DNA of 64,000 bases from Bifidobacterium sp. ESL0745 (GTDB lineage Bacteria; Actinomycetota; Actinomycetes; Actinomycetales; Bifidobacteriaceae), in assembly GCF_029433335.1 (NCBI RefSeq), contig NZ_JAQTHX010000001.1, positions 434,001 to 498,000 on the forward strand, given 5' to 3'. The notes under the pieces are model-generated. The model saw only the letters and a list, made by a program, of their open reading frames with translations. It was not told the DNA's origin and did not search any database. This document shows, in pieces, positions 54,575 through 64,000 of this stretch; the first letter of the stretch is position 1, and every line of letters starts with the position of its first letter. The position numbers and the translations under genes are program-made.

Positions 54575-57500
54575 CTATTGCTTATCGGGTTTGTCGGTCT
54601 TGCCCGTCGATGTCATTTGTTTGACGATTTCAACGACCTGCTTCGGCTTGAGTTCCGGCACGTAGGCGTTGATGACCGCGAAGGCGATTTGCGCAAGCTT
54701 GGCCGAATCCGGGTAGCAAATATAAATCGGGGCCGGGCTGGGCTGAAACTTCTTCTTGAAGAAGAACAGCGACTTGAAAGCATAGGCGGGTTCAAGTATA
54801 TCGGCTGCGATTTGCAGGGCATGTTCGATGATTTCGGTACCGCTGGGCGAATTCTGCTTCTGCTTGCTTTCGGACTGGGAGGAAGCACTTTTATCCGTCG
54901 AATCGTTTCTGGCGTGATCTTCGTTCTTCGATTCTGCTGGCGATGCCGCGCTGGCATCAGAGGAGACTTGTGATTCCTGCTTTTGCGCGTCGGTGTTGTC
55001 CGATTCATCAGCTTTTGCGGGTTTGTCCGTCTTAGCCTTTTTCTTTTCGCCTTCTACAGCCTTGTCGGCGGCCGCAGGGGCTTTTTCACCCATACCGGCC
55101 AGCGGAGCCGCGGAAAGGCTCATGAACTCGATGGCATTTGCAGGATTCTCCAGACCTTGGTCGCGCAGGCGTTCGGCCATACGGGCGATGAGGAATTCCA
55201 TGATGCCATTGGGACTGTCAGTACGGTGACGCATGAAATCAAGGGTCCATCCGATGACCCGGCCGTCACGATAAGTCGGCAGCCAGCTGGTGACACCCAG
55301 TACCTTGCCTTCGGCGTCCACCGCATACAGCAACGCCACGCGGTCGTCTCGCAGTTCCTCGATGCCGCCGAGTGTGAATTTCATTTCCGGCAGCGCCTTG
55401 AGCTGCGACCACTGTTCGGAGATGTCGACGATCTGCTGGTCGATGTTGAAGCCGGCCTGGTCGTACGTGGTGAGCACGTCGGTGATTCCGTCACGCTTGG
55501 CCTTGTTGATGGCGGTGCGGATGTCCTGCCATTTCTTGCCGCGTGTCTGCCAGCGGTTCGGATCGAGCACCATTTCGGTGCCGACCTGAATGGAGGACCA
55601 GCCCATGGATTCCAGTTCCTCGCGCTGGTCGTCGTGAACCGCGTAGAAGGAAGGCGACCAGCCTTTTGCGTCGCAGAACGAGCTGAATTCGCGCAGGTCA
55701 TCGATGTATTCATTCGGATCACCGAACGGTCCGGTGACGGTCAGCGCGATGCCGTGCAGCACGCGGTAGGCGATGGCGGAATGGCCGCTGGGGGAGAACC
55801 AGTAGTGGTTTCCTTCCCAAGTGGTCATGAAGCTCATGGATTCGCCGCCCAATGTGACCAGCGCTTCGGCCTTGACACGGTCACGTTCGTCGGGGGTCAC
55901 GTTGTCGCGGAACCACAGGACGAAGACGATGAGCACGGTGAGCCAGAAGATGACCGTCAGACCTTCGCTGACCAATGTCGCCATAAGTGTCTGAGGGACG
56001 ATCAGGGAAGTGGACTTGCGGCCGCCGAACCCAGTGGGCAGAAGCCTGCGCAGCATGTCCATGATGAGCAGTTTGAAGGTGGGCCTCGGCCTGAAGTCCT
56101 GAGGGGCTGCCACGGCAAATCCGATATACACGAAGCTGGTGAGCAGGAGCATGCCGACCATCGCGATGATGCCGTTGCGAACCCGCCACGATTCGGTCGA
56201 GACGCTGAAGTGCGGCAGCTCACGGACCATCAGGACAATGAGTACCAAAGGCGGAAGTGCTGTGGTGATGAAGGCCGGCATGAAGTTGTATTTATCGGCC
56301 ATGCTGGTACTGAGCGGTGTGATGGTCAGCGGGAAGACGACATAGTAGAGCAGTGCGAACACGACTGCCGCGCCATTGAGTACGATACTGACCCAAGCCG
56401 CCAACCGACGCCCGTGGTACAGTCCCCACGCCACCAGAGCCAAGGCAGCGATGGGCAGGAGCATATGCAGCCATAAACCGGCAATGGCCAGATGTTGTCT
56501 GGTCGCCACCAGACGCAGACAGCTGGTCAAGGAGCTGTTGACGCTGCAGGAAGCCAGGAGCGAAGAATCGCCCCATATGGAAGATGTGAAGAGCCCGAAC
56601 GTCGTCAAGGGGCCAAGGTGTGAGGTGGAGGTCAGCGCCAGCAGTGGGCCGACGGCGAGTACCAGTTGAGCGAAGGCGAACAGACGCCTGACCTCATAGT
56701 CGGAGGTATTGGCCCATCGGATACGGTTTTTGATCGGGCCATGCATCAGAAGGCCGGTAAGTTGGCCGACGATGGCGGCGCCGAGTGTGCAGTAATCGCC
56801 GGGGTTGCCGCTGAACAGCAGCAATGTGCCGATGACGGTATAGCCGATGAGAATGATGCGCCGTCGCCAGAGTACGGATTCGTAGGCGCTGTCGGCCATC
56901 AATGCGCCGATGATGATGGTCAGGGGCGAAAGCAGGACGGGTAGGCGTTCCATGCTCTGCCAGCTATGCATGGCCATATCGACCAGCACACAGACCAAAA
57001 GACCCAAAGTCGAGCCGATGATGGCACTGAACAGTGCCGCGAATGTTGTCTTCAACGCCCCCATTTTGGATTGTGCCACAGAAAGAATGACGACAATCAG
57101 CAGGGTGTAGATGATGAGCATCAACGGGCTGCGTACGAATACGGCCGATCGCAGGATTTTTGTCAGCCATGGGATGATGTCTTGGCCATGCAGTGGCTGT
57201 TGGAACGGGTCACGTGGTTTTCCGCCGTTGCGCATGCGCCCAAGCAGGATTTCGGTAAGGCTGATGGTGCGACTTGAAGCCGGGCCGTGCAAATGACGCA
57301 TGGCCGAAAGCACCATGTCGACGATGTTGACCGCGAGAAACACCACGGCAACGACGATGGTGAACAGGTGGGCGCGCATCCATCCCAGGATGTCATGGCC
57401 CAACACCATCCAGCTCGACGGATTGTGTTTTTTGGTTTTTTTCGGTGCGGGTCGCGAATTGTCGTGTTTTGGCGTTTGGGGGTTCACGGTCGGACCAGTA

Positions 57501-57670
57501 TTGCCTGAATTGTCGGCATTCCCGGGGTTTTTGGCCTTGCCACCATCGGGTTGCTGGCCTTGTGCAGATGTTTTCGATGCATCCGGTACAGACGGAGTCT
57601 CGGCGCTCAGCGTAGAAGGCACAGGTGAATGTGCCGTTGGCTCGGTATTGTGCTCTTCGTGTTGTTGCAT
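54575..57670 (-). CDS. mprF: MprF-like lysylphosphatidylglycerol synthase/flippase
   Basis: MprF transfers lysine from Lys-tRNA to phosphatidylglycerol and flips the product outward, lowering the negative surface charge. The 1031-residue chain begins with a Pro/Ser/Asn-rich cytoplasmic segment (1-85). About a dozen membrane helices follow (to about 590), then a DUF2156 transferase domain with HYWFSPSGHSAIAYRVLHG, GPFGDPNEY and NKAKRDGITDV. In that domain a roughly 85-residue low-complexity insert (Ala/Lys/Ser/Asp/Gln-rich, about 54840-55095 in coordinates) splits the core before AYAFKSLFFFKKKFQPSPAPIYICYP. It follows a membrane esterase gene on the same strand. Aminoacyl specificity is not decidable by eye. 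Confidence 0.88.
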   Translation of the reverse strand: MQQHEEHNTEPTAHSPVPSTLSAETPSVPDASKTSAQGQQPDGGKAKNPGNADNSGNTGPTVNPQTPKHDNSRPAPKKTKKHNPSSWMVLGHDILGWMRAHLFTIVVAVVFLAVNIVDMVLSAMRHLHGPASSRTISLTEILLGRMRNGGKPRDPFQQPLHGQDIIPWLTKILRSAVFVRSPLMLIIYTLLIVVILSVAQSKMGALKTTFAALFSAIIGSTLGLLVCVLVDMAMHSWQSMERLPVLLSPLTIIIGALMADSAYESVLWRRRIILIGYTVIGTLLLFSGNPGDYCTLGAAIVGQLTGLLMHGPIKNRIRWANTSDYEVRRLFAFAQLVLAVGPLLALTSTSHLGPLTTFGLFTSSIWGDSSLLASCSVNSSLTSCLRLVATRQHLAIAGLWLHMLLPIAALALVAWGLYHGRRLAAWVSIVLNGAAVVFALLYYVVFPLTITPLSTSMADKYNFMPAFITTALPPLVLIVLMVRELPHFSVSTESWRVRNGIIAMVGMLLLTSFVYIGFAVAAPQDFRPRPTFKLLIMDMLRRLLPTGFGGRKSTSLIVPQTLMATLVSEGLTVIFWLTVLIVFVLWFRDNVTPDERDRVKAEALVTLGGESMSFMTTWEGNHYWFSPSGHSAIAYRVLHGIALTVTGPFGDPNEYIDDLREFSSFCDAKGWSPSFYAVHDDQREELESMGWSSIQVGTEMVLDPNRWQTRGKKWQDIRTAINKAKRDGITDVLTTYDQAGFNIDQQIVDISEQWSQLKALPEMKFTLGGIEELRDDRVALLYAVDAEGKVLGVTSWLPTYRDGRVIGWTLDFMRHRTDSPNGIMEFLIARMAERLRDQGLENPANAIEFMSLSAAPLAGMGEKAPAAADKAVEGEKKKAKTDKPAKADESDNTDAQKQESQVSSDASAASPAESKNEDHARNDSTDKSASSQSESKQKQNSPSGTEIIEHALQIAADILEPAYAFKSLFFFKKKFQPSPAPIYICYPDSAKLAQIAFAVINAYVPELKPKQVVEIVKQMTSTGKTDKPDKQ

Positions 57671-57770
57671 CTTTGTGACTTTCGTTCTTCAATCGTAAGG
57701 TTTATTGTTTCCTGATGCAACAACGGCGTCTGAAGACTTCGCCTGTATTTATTGCATTAAGGAAACGTTG

Positions 57771-59162
57771 CTAATCGCTTTCGCGGTTGGTGTTCGCGGT
57801 TACCACTTGAAGATTGGGATAAGAGGAGATTTCCCTGCCGGTGTCACCCAGCCCGGTTTCGGTGCCGAACAGGTCGATCTGTGCGGTCATTCCGGCATTC
57901 ACGGTATGCCAGTCGTGTGCGGTCCCCTTGACGACGACCGTGGTCACTGACATGCCTGCCTTCATGGCCTCCATGGATATGGTTTTTTGGTTCTTCTGGG
58001 ATTTGGTGTCAAGCTGTCCGGCGGCAGAGAACCAGGTCTGTGTAGAGGGAGCGTGGCTGCGGATGATGGAAATGGGGACGTGCTTGTCGAATTCCTTTTC
58101 ATCGCCGCCAAAGAAGCGTTTCACCGTGGATTTGTGTGATCCGTCGGTGGGTTCGATTTCGCCTCCGGCGCTATAGATGTGTCCGTAAAGGTTGGGATAG
58201 GCGGGGCCAAGCTGGGTGGCGCACGTTCCACCTTGCGAATAGCCGCCGATAAGCCATTTGTCCGGTGTTTTCTCGACAGGCAGAGTCGTCTTGATCCAGT
58301 TGGTCACGTCTTTGGTCAAATAGGTTTCGGCATTTCCGAACACCGGTGTGTCCGAGCACAGGGAGTTGTGGGTGATGGTCCCGTTCTGGTCGGGGGAAAC
58401 GGCGATGGGAGCCAGACCGTAATGTTTTGCCGCATAGTCATCGAGCTTCTGACCCAATTCACCGGCGCTGAAGAAACGGTCCGGAGTGCCCGGCTGTCCG
58501 GCCATCACAATCATGACGGGCAGTTTTGGCGGATTCTTGGTCAAAGCGGCCGGAGGAAGATAGACGTTGGCCGTCCTCGCCTTGAAATGCGAGGTGGTTG
58601 CAGGAATATCGACCGAACGGACGATGCCACGTTTGGGCATTTCAGGCAGTTTGTTCTCTTGGCCGAGCTTTTTCCATTCGTCCACGGTATTGGGCTGTGT
58701 GGCCGAGGCCTTGTGCACGTTCTTCGATTCGAGGGCGGCGAACGCATTGCGGCCGAACAGTGAACCGACGGTGGCATATTCGCCATAGATAATATCTACT
58801 CGCAGCGCGAATGTGATCAGCGTCAGAATGGCCGTGATAATGGCCAGCACGCGACGCAGTGTTCCCGAATCGAAGCACATGGCTATCAGTGCCGCGATAA
58901 ACCCGATGCCGAAAGCGATGTTGAATTCGATGACTCGTCCAAGACTCACGCCGAACACCATGAATACGTCGGAAAGCAGCCAGATGAGGACATAACCGCC
59001 GATGGTGCCGATGAATCCCCAACCAAACTGCTTGAGTAGGGGATTGAGCCAGCCATCTTTGGATTTAAGGACGATGACGGCCACAAAACCAATCAGGGTG
59101 GCTATTTTCAACGTACTGGGCAGCCATCCCTCAAGCAGCTTGATATTGTAAAACCAATCCAT
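57771..59162 (-). CDS. Membrane esterase, alpha/beta-hydrolase fold with N-terminal helices
   Basis: The product (463 residues; 464 from the ATG at 59165) has four N-terminal helices (about 15-125) followed by an extracellular PF00756-type esterase domain. The nucleophile elbow is GGYSQGGTCATQLG; LPVMIVMAGQPGTPDRFF is the oxyanion region, and the catalytic His is in VKGTAHDWHTVNAG. Similar actinobacterial proteins act on cell-wall esters or mycolyl-like groups; substrate is unknown here. GAGGGGAA precedes the start, favouring the second ATG. mprF follows after 100 bp, so both may form an envelope operon. Confidence 0.82.
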   Translation of the reverse strand: MDWFYNIKLLEGWLPSTLKIATLIGFVAVIVLKSKDGWLNPLLKQFGWGFIGTIGGYVLIWLLSDVFMVFGVSLGRVIEFNIAFGIGFIAALIAMCFDSGTLRRVLAIITAILTLITFALRVDIIYGEYATVGSLFGRNAFAALESKNVHKASATQPNTVDEWKKLGQENKLPEMPKRGIVRSVDIPATTSHFKARTANVYLPPAALTKNPPKLPVMIVMAGQPGTPDRFFSAGELGQKLDDYAAKHYGLAPIAVSPDQNGTITHNSLCSDTPVFGNAETYLTKDVTNWIKTTLPVEKTPDKWLIGGYSQGGTCATQLGPAYPNLYGHIYSAGGEIEPTDGSHKSTVKRFFGGDEKEFDKHVPISIIRSHAPSTQTWFSAAGQLDTKSQKNQKTISMEAMKAGMSVTTVVVKGTAHDWHTVNAGMTAQIDLFGTETGLGDTGREISSYPNLQVVTANTNRESD

Positions 59163-59458
59163 CATTTCCCCTCGCCGAGTAAAGCGCGAATATTATTACG
59201 TGATGATTCTAGACTCATGAGCTGGATAGCGTCCATCAGTCCTGAGAATGATTCCGTTTTCGACGCAATTGTGTGCCGTGGATATAATAACGTGCCATTA
59301 TGATTTATGATTATTGACGTGCATAATTGACGAGGCGGAAAAGAATTTACAGTTTTCCTGCATATCGGCGTGATATAGATATATAACGATGACATTCATC
59401 GGGTTCGATACGAATCAAGGCATAGCCCGAATATTTGGAATTAGGGGAAAAGGACGAT

Positions 59459-61666
59459 ATGGACGAAGTCGAAGGACAGGAATTCACTCAGGGCAAACCT
59501 GTCAATGCGGTTGACCAGACAGCGTTTGATACCGCCTCGAAGAAAACCGGAAAATCCGCGAAGTTCGGCTCGGCTCCCCGACATATGCACATTCCGTCTT
59601 GGGGCTATGTGCTGCTGTTCCTGTTTTTCGACATCGCTATGGTGCTTGTTCTGCAGCAAGGCGTCTCTCAAAGCAACACCCGTGTAAAGCTTGCCAGTCC
59701 GCTTAATGGCGTATGGGATCTGATCTCCAAGATGTGGACCAAGTTCAACTTCGTCTTTGTGCTCAACCTGCTGTTGCTTGGATTCATCTATTTGGCAGTC
59801 CTTATGCTTTTCAATCGCTTCTGGATTGCCACGCCGATACTGTTCGTATTGGTCATCCTGATTGCGGTCATCGAGCATTTCAAGGTGAGTGTTCGCTATG
59901 AGACGATTCTGCCTTCCGACCTGAGTTTCGTCTCGAACGGCGACGCCGGGTCGTTGATGAGCTTCATTCCTTCAGGCTCCGGTGGGCTTATCGCCGGTGT
60001 CGTTGTCGCGATGGTGGCGGTTGTCGTGCTGTTCGTGGTTTTGAATCATTTCGATGCTCGGCATGGCAAAGTGTTTGGTTTTGAAAGCTGCGGGTCCGGT
60101 GATAATGGCGGTGCCCATGGCAAGGGTGCAAGTAGGGACGAGGCCGAGAGAAACGGTAACGATAAGGAAGGCAACGGCAAGACGAAAAGCAAAAGCCTTG
60201 GTGCCGCGTTGCGTCTTGTGCTCATTGTTGTGCCGCTGCTTTTGGTGGTCGGCTTCAGCTATCAGGTAGGTCAGGTCAATACCTTTACCAACTCCTTCGC
60301 CAAGGTGATGGGCTACACGCCTTCGATGTGGGATTCCGTTTACGACGCCCAGCGCAACGGCCCGCTGGTCTCCTTCCTTGGCCAGGCCCATCCCAAGGTG
60401 ATGGATCAGCCAGGCGATTACAACGAGAAGACGATGAAAACGATCGCCAAGCGTTATTCAGCCAAGGCCACTGAAATCAACAAAACCCGCAGCGCGAACA
60501 TGAACGACAGCAGCGTTGTTTTCATTCTTTCCGAATCGTATTCCGATCCCTCGCGCGTGCCCGGTCTCAAGCTCAACCACGATCCGATGCCCAATATCCG
60601 CGATATCAAGGAGCATACGACCGGAGGCTATATGCTTTCTTCGGGCTATGGCGGAGGCACTGCCAACCTTGAATACATGAGCCTTACCGGCATGTCGATG
60701 GCCAATTTCGATGCATCGCTGACTAGCCCATACCAGCAGCTCATTCCGGGCGAAAAATGGACGCCGACAGTCAATCAGCTGTGGGGAAGCAAGGAACATT
60801 CGGTGGCGTTCCATCCCTACGAGCCCTCGATGTATCTGCGCGCCAACAACTACAAGAAGTTCGGCTTCTCGCATTTCTATACCTTGGAGCCGCCTGAAAT
60901 TATCGCGCACCGGCAGAAGATCGATTCCTCGCCTTACGTTTCCGACGCTTCGGCTTATCAGAGCGTCTATGAATCGATGAAAAAGAATCCGCAGAACGAA
61001 TTCGTCCAGCTCGCCACGATGCAGAACCATATGCCGTATCACAGCTGGTACAAGGGCAACACATTCAAGGCGACATCCACGGATTCCTCCGATTCGCTCG
61101 GAACGGATGAGAACAAGTCGATCAACACCTATGCCAAAGGCGTGGATATCACCGACAAGGCCACCGCGAAGTTCCTCGATCAGATGGATTCGCTCAGCAA
61201 GCCCGTCACTGTTGTCTTCTATGGCGACCACCTGCCCGGCATCTACAAGAGCGCATCGGCCGATGAGAAGAACTCGCTGGCACTGCACACCACCGACTAT
61301 TTCATCTGGTCGAACAAGGCAAGTGGACGGCAGGGCTACAAGAGCCCGAACGGGACGTATTCCTCGCCGAACTTCTTCATCGCGCAGACCGCCGAACAGA
61401 CCGATTCAAAGGTCACGCCGTTCCTTGCCTTCCTCACCCAACTGCACGGCAAGGTCGCCGCGATGGAACCGCCTGTGGTCAACCAGATCCAGGGTTGGTC
61501 GCGCATCCCCGACGGTCAGCCGATCTACCTCGATCCCAATGGCCAGCCGATGGTCGCCAGCGACTTCGACAAGGAGACCAAGCAGCTCATGCACGACTAT
61601 AAGTTGATCCAGTATGACGTCACCGCCGGTAAGGGTTACCTCAAGGACGCCGGGTTTATGGGGTAG
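59459..61666 (+). CDS. LTA-synthase-family membrane sulfatase/phosphoglycerol transferase
   Basis: The product (735 residues from the ATG at 59459, AAAAGGA six bases before it) has five N-terminal helices and a charged loop (about 205-245). The extracellular sulfatase-fold domain follows. The first metal ligand is in VVFILSESYSDPSRVP, the probable nucleophile Thr in GYGGGTANLEYMSLTG, and the second metal site in VFYGDHLPGIYK. LTA synthases move glycerol-phosphate from phosphatidylglycerol to glycolipid or wall polymers. Bifidobacteria carry lipoteichoic-acid-like polymers, so that role is plausible. It diverges from the esterase-mprF pair, across a 290-bp region. Confidence 0.88.
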   Translation: MDEVEGQEFTQGKPVNAVDQTAFDTASKKTGKSAKFGSAPRHMHIPSWGYVLLFLFFDIAMVLVLQQGVSQSNTRVKLASPLNGVWDLISKMWTKFNFVFVLNLLLLGFIYLAVLMLFNRFWIATPILFVLVILIAVIEHFKVSVRYETILPSDLSFVSNGDAGSLMSFIPSGSGGLIAGVVVAMVAVVVLFVVLNHFDARHGKVFGFESCGSGDNGGAHGKGASRDEAERNGNDKEGNGKTKSKSLGAALRLVLIVVPLLLVVGFSYQVGQVNTFTNSFAKVMGYTPSMWDSVYDAQRNGPLVSFLGQAHPKVMDQPGDYNEKTMKTIAKRYSAKATEINKTRSANMNDSSVVFILSESYSDPSRVPGLKLNHDPMPNIRDIKEHTTGGYMLSSGYGGGTANLEYMSLTGMSMANFDASLTSPYQQLIPGEKWTPTVNQLWGSKEHSVAFHPYEPSMYLRANNYKKFGFSHFYTLEPPEIIAHRQKIDSSPYVSDASAYQSVYESMKKNPQNEFVQLATMQNHMPYHSWYKGNTFKATSTDSSDSLGTDENKSINTYAKGVDITDKATAKFLDQMDSLSKPVTVVFYGDHLPGIYKSASADEKNSLALHTTDYFIWSNKASGRQGYKSPNGTYSSPNFFIAQTAEQTDSKVTPFLAFLTQLHGKVAAMEPPVVNQIQGWSRIPDGQPIYLDPNGQPMVASDFDKETKQLMHDYKLIQYDVTAGKGYLKDAGFMG

Positions 61667-61679
61667 CTGTCGCTTCTTT

Positions 61680-61758
61680 AACAAAAGTTCGATTGACATC
61701 AACTAAAATGGTTGTTTTTACTATTCCGGATTTGGTACCGATCGAACTTTTGTTGTTT
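61680..61758 (+). terminator. Hairpin after the LTA-synthase-like gene
   Basis: A perfect 14-bp stem (61680-61693 with 61741-61754) encloses a 47-nt loop and is followed by GTTTTG. It starts 14 bp after the stop. The long loop is unusual for a simple terminator. Confidence 0.6.
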
Positions 61759-61850
61759 TGGAAGTTGTTTCTTCCGTAATTGGTGAATGCTGTAAAGTTA
61801 TTAGGCAAATAGTGACTCAACGGTAATGGATTACTCTTGGCGGGAGGGTG

Positions 61851-62516
61851 ATGGCGCAACGCAGCGTGGGGATTCTTGACAATGACGAGCTGACGGTGAT
61901 GATGCTTTCGCACTTCCTTGAGGCCAATGGGTTGGGGATTGCTTGGTGCGCGACCACGGGGAAGACTGCAATCGAACAGTGTCGTTCGGATCGTGATATG
62001 CCCGATTTGTTACTTGCGGATATGTCGCTTAACGACATGACCGGGGTCGAGGTTATCGAAAAGCTCAGAGTTGCGGACAATTTTGTGCCGGCGCTCGCGT
62101 TGACCTCGTTTCCGTTGGAACGTTACGCACAGCAGGTCGCTGATGCCGGAGGACAGGGCATCGTTGCGAAACGGAGTCTGAAAGGGATAGCTCAGGCAGT
62201 AATCGTGGTGCTTGCTGGTGGAACATGGAACAAAGATATTGAAGAAGTGTCGTTTCCGACGATTGGGCAATGTCGGGAAAGCAATCGGAACCCGCGAGTT
62301 TCCTTGAAGTCATTATCGCAATCCGATAAAAGTGTGGCGCTTACTCCACGCGAACAGACGGTGATGGGTCTGTTTTCCCATGGCCTTACCAGTGGCGAAG
62401 CGGCGGAACACATGGGCATCAGTGTCAATACCGTCAAGACCTTGGCCTCGAGAGTGTACGCCAAGCTGGGTGCCGTGAACCGCAGCGAGGCCGTGTCGAT
62501 CTGGTTGAAGCGATGA
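61851..62516 (+). CDS. NarL/LuxR-family response regulator
   Basis: This 221-residue regulator starts at the ATG 61851 (GGGAGGG just before; the GTG at 61848 is an alternative). The receiver domain has D57 in LLLADMSLNDMTGVEV, and Lys in GIVAKRSLKG. The helix-turn-helix is LTPREQTVMGLFSHGLTSGE, then GISVNTVKTLASRVYAKLG. It precedes its probable partner kinase by 174 bp. Position beside mprF and LTA-synthase-like genes suggests an envelope stress role, which is inference. Confidence 0.91.
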   Translation: MAQRSVGILDNDELTVMMLSHFLEANGLGIAWCATTGKTAIEQCRSDRDMPDLLLADMSLNDMTGVEVIEKLRVADNFVPALALTSFPLERYAQQVADAGGQGIVAKRSLKGIAQAVIVVLAGGTWNKDIEEVSFPTIGQCRESNRNPRVSLKSLSQSDKSVALTPREQTVMGLFSHGLTSGEAAEHMGISVNTVKTLASRVYAKLGAVNRSEAVSIWLKR

Positions 62517-62690
62517 GTTTCTAAAAACGGAATACACCCGTTTGGGTGACAAATCGATTGCTCAATAATAAAGAATGACAATATGAGGATTAGACATTGC
62601 CGATTGGAGTTGTCGATATCTGTTTGAGAACACTCACATCGGCATTGGCGATGATATCAAGTGATTTAGGACGAACGTGACGAGGTAATC

Positions 62691-64000
62691 ATGGAAACGA
62701 AACGAACAGATGAAACCACGCTGGCGGACGAATTGACGCCGTTGCATGGCGAGTTCACCAGTCAACGACGTTTTCTGGTGGTGGTTTCGCCGCTCTGCGT
62801 GATGTATGCGGTTTCAGCGCTGCTATATAGACATTCCCGTTCTCAGATTGTCATGTGGTGCAACGTCGCCGCTTTGCTGTTGCTTGTTGTGATGTTGGTG
62901 TGGTTCATGTCCCGAAAACCGTCCAAGAACGACTCACGAGGATCCGGAACCCCGCTTCATACGCCGCGATGGGTCGACTTGTTGTTGCGTTTGGCCGGCA
63001 GTGATGTGTGGTTCTTCGGCATGACCGTGGCGCTGCCGATCGTGTTGATTGTCGTTTCCGTATTGGCCGACCAGCTACAGGTAGGCGGCGCGTGGCTAGG
63101 GTGGGTTGATTCGGTGCTGGGTGCCGTTTACTTGATGTACCTGTTGGTACTGATATTTGCCGCCGGCTACCGTGCGATTGTCGTGCTGCTGACTGCAAAC
63201 CAGCGCGAATTGCAACATGCGCAACATGAAGCTGCCATCATGCGGCGGCAGAATGAATTGGCTAGCAAAACCCATGACACCGTCGCCAACAGGCTTTCCG
63301 ACATCGCGATGCTGGCCGAGCAATTCTGCGATGAGACTAGGGCTGCCGATAGTTCTATGGGCAATGTGATAGCTAACAACGTTGATGGGTCCAACGCCAA
63401 TAGTGGAGGCGCTGATGACGCTGAAAAAAGGGCTTGGCATCTGGTACACGATGTCGCCTTGCATTCATTGGATAATCTTCACGCTGTTATTGATTTGCTG
63501 GGAGTGCCTGAGACCAGTAAATCCGAGGCAGAGACCGCTGCATCTTCGGTGAATGAAAAGGTCATAGAGGGCCAAGTAAAGATAGCCCAATCTTCCGTGA
63601 CTACAGAAGCAAGAGGAAGCAAAGCAACAAAAAATAGTGCCAATGGAGGAGTCCCAGCGTCATTGGCGGATGAGCTAGGCCAAATGATCGAGCGTGGCGA
63701 AGCATCATTGCGGCGGCAAGGATTCAGCGGTCATACCGAAACGAAAAATCTTTCGTTACTACCGGTAAGAAGTGTTAAAAATGCGGAACAATACGACGAA
63801 TTACTGAGCCTAATCGGCGAAATCTACGCAAACATCGCTTATCACGCCGACAAACCACAACCATGGAAAATGAGTGTTACCTATCGTGATGGCACAATCA
63901 CGATCAAGCAAAGCAATACCGTCGCACCGCTTTACGACCAATCCATACGCAAGCGCATCCCCTCAGCCCGTGGCCTCAACCTGCATAAGCAAACTATTCA
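62691..64000 (+). CDS. Sensor histidine kinase (3' end outside the window)
   Basis: The frame is open from the ATG at 62691 to the window edge, 436 codons visible. It encodes four membrane helices (about 28-45, 55-75, 105-125, 140-165), then the dimerisation motif with H195 in ELASKTHDTVANRLSDIAML. An atypically long, Ser/Ala/Glu-rich insert follows before the ATPase N-box SLIGEIYANIAYHADKPQPW. The catalytic G-boxes lie near the cut end (RIPSARGLNLHKQTI), so the ATPase domain is incomplete here. The divergent H-box (KTHDT for MHD) and long linker are unlike the kinase at 48445. It follows a response regulator in the same direction. Confidence 0.82.
   Translation, partial: METKRTDETTLADELTPLHGEFTSQRRFLVVVSPLCVMYAVSALLYRHSRSQIVMWCNVAALLLLVVMLVWFMSRKPSKNDSRGSGTPLHTPRWVDLLLRLAGSDVWFFGMTVALPIVLIVVSVLADQLQVGGAWLGWVDSVLGAVYLMYLLVLIFAAGYRAIVVLLTANQRELQHAQHEAAIMRRQNELASKTHDTVANRLSDIAMLAEQFCDETRAADSSMGNVIANNVDGSNANSGGADDAEKRAWHLVHDVALHSLDNLHAVIDLLGVPETSKSEAETAASSVNEKVIEGQVKIAQSSVTTEARGSKATKNSANGGVPASLADELGQMIERGEASLRRQGFSGHTETKNLSLLPVRSVKNAEQYDELLSLIGEIYANIAYHADKPQPWKMSVTYRDGTITIKQSNTVAPLYDQSIRKRIPSARGLNLHKQTI

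Noticed and set aside
54983..56476. 497-codon plus-strand frame opposite mprF
   Set aside because: Shadow of mprF with His/Gln/Asp-rich antisense composition and no motifs.

Overview
The window looks like a chromosome segment of a Bifidobacterium or a close relative in the Bifidobacteriaceae. The reasons are the high G+C coding bias of most genes, a stand-alone pyruvate formate-lyase with its activase, a eukaryotic-type isoleucyl-tRNA synthetase behind a translational-type T-box, the alr-dgt-dnaG order, and actinobacterial CRP/GlxR-like palindromes. Genus-level assignment is inference from gene content.

Layout. 1-6 kb: start of a cyclophilin gene (minus strand, cut by the window edge), then a MetNIQ-type importer in which two paralogous substrate-binding proteins flank metN-metI, followed by an M20 amidohydrolase. 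6-12 kb: glutamine-dependent NAD synthetase, a small acidic-tailed protein, then pflB and pflA, with two CRP-like palindromes before pflB. 12-18 kb: a 44-residue membrane protein, an ABC-2 exporter pair, a T-box leader and ileS. 18-26 kb: four membrane-anchored DsbA/thioredoxin-fold paralogues on the minus strand, interrupted by a cysteine hydrolase and a TraX-like membrane protein. One paralogue carries seven tandem 45-bp coding repeats.

26-34.3 kb is an A+T-rich defence island. It holds a single-chain type ISP restriction-modification enzyme (nuclease, helicase and methyltransferase in one polypeptide) and a two-gene nuclease plus SMC-like ATPase cassette. The cassette resembles Lamassu/ABC-three-component systems, and its nuclease gene is interrupted at a T6 tract by a -1 frame change. 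This is the strongest candidate for an unusual system in the window.

34-43 kb returns to core genes: luxS, a GNAT acetyltransferase, alr, dgt, dnaG and an anion permease. 43-50 kb: an HATPase_c_4 protein lacking its usual N-terminal domain, a MacB/FtsX-type ABC pair convergent with a NarL-type two-component pair, and tRNA-Arg(UCU). 50-54.5 kb: gldA with a CRP-like palindrome upstream, a YhbY protein, purE-purK and a Fur/Zur regulator. 54.5-64 kb is an envelope cluster: MprF-like lysyl-phosphatidylglycerol synthase and a membrane esterase diverge from an LTA-synthase-like sulfatase, followed by a response regulator and a sensor kinase that runs off the window.
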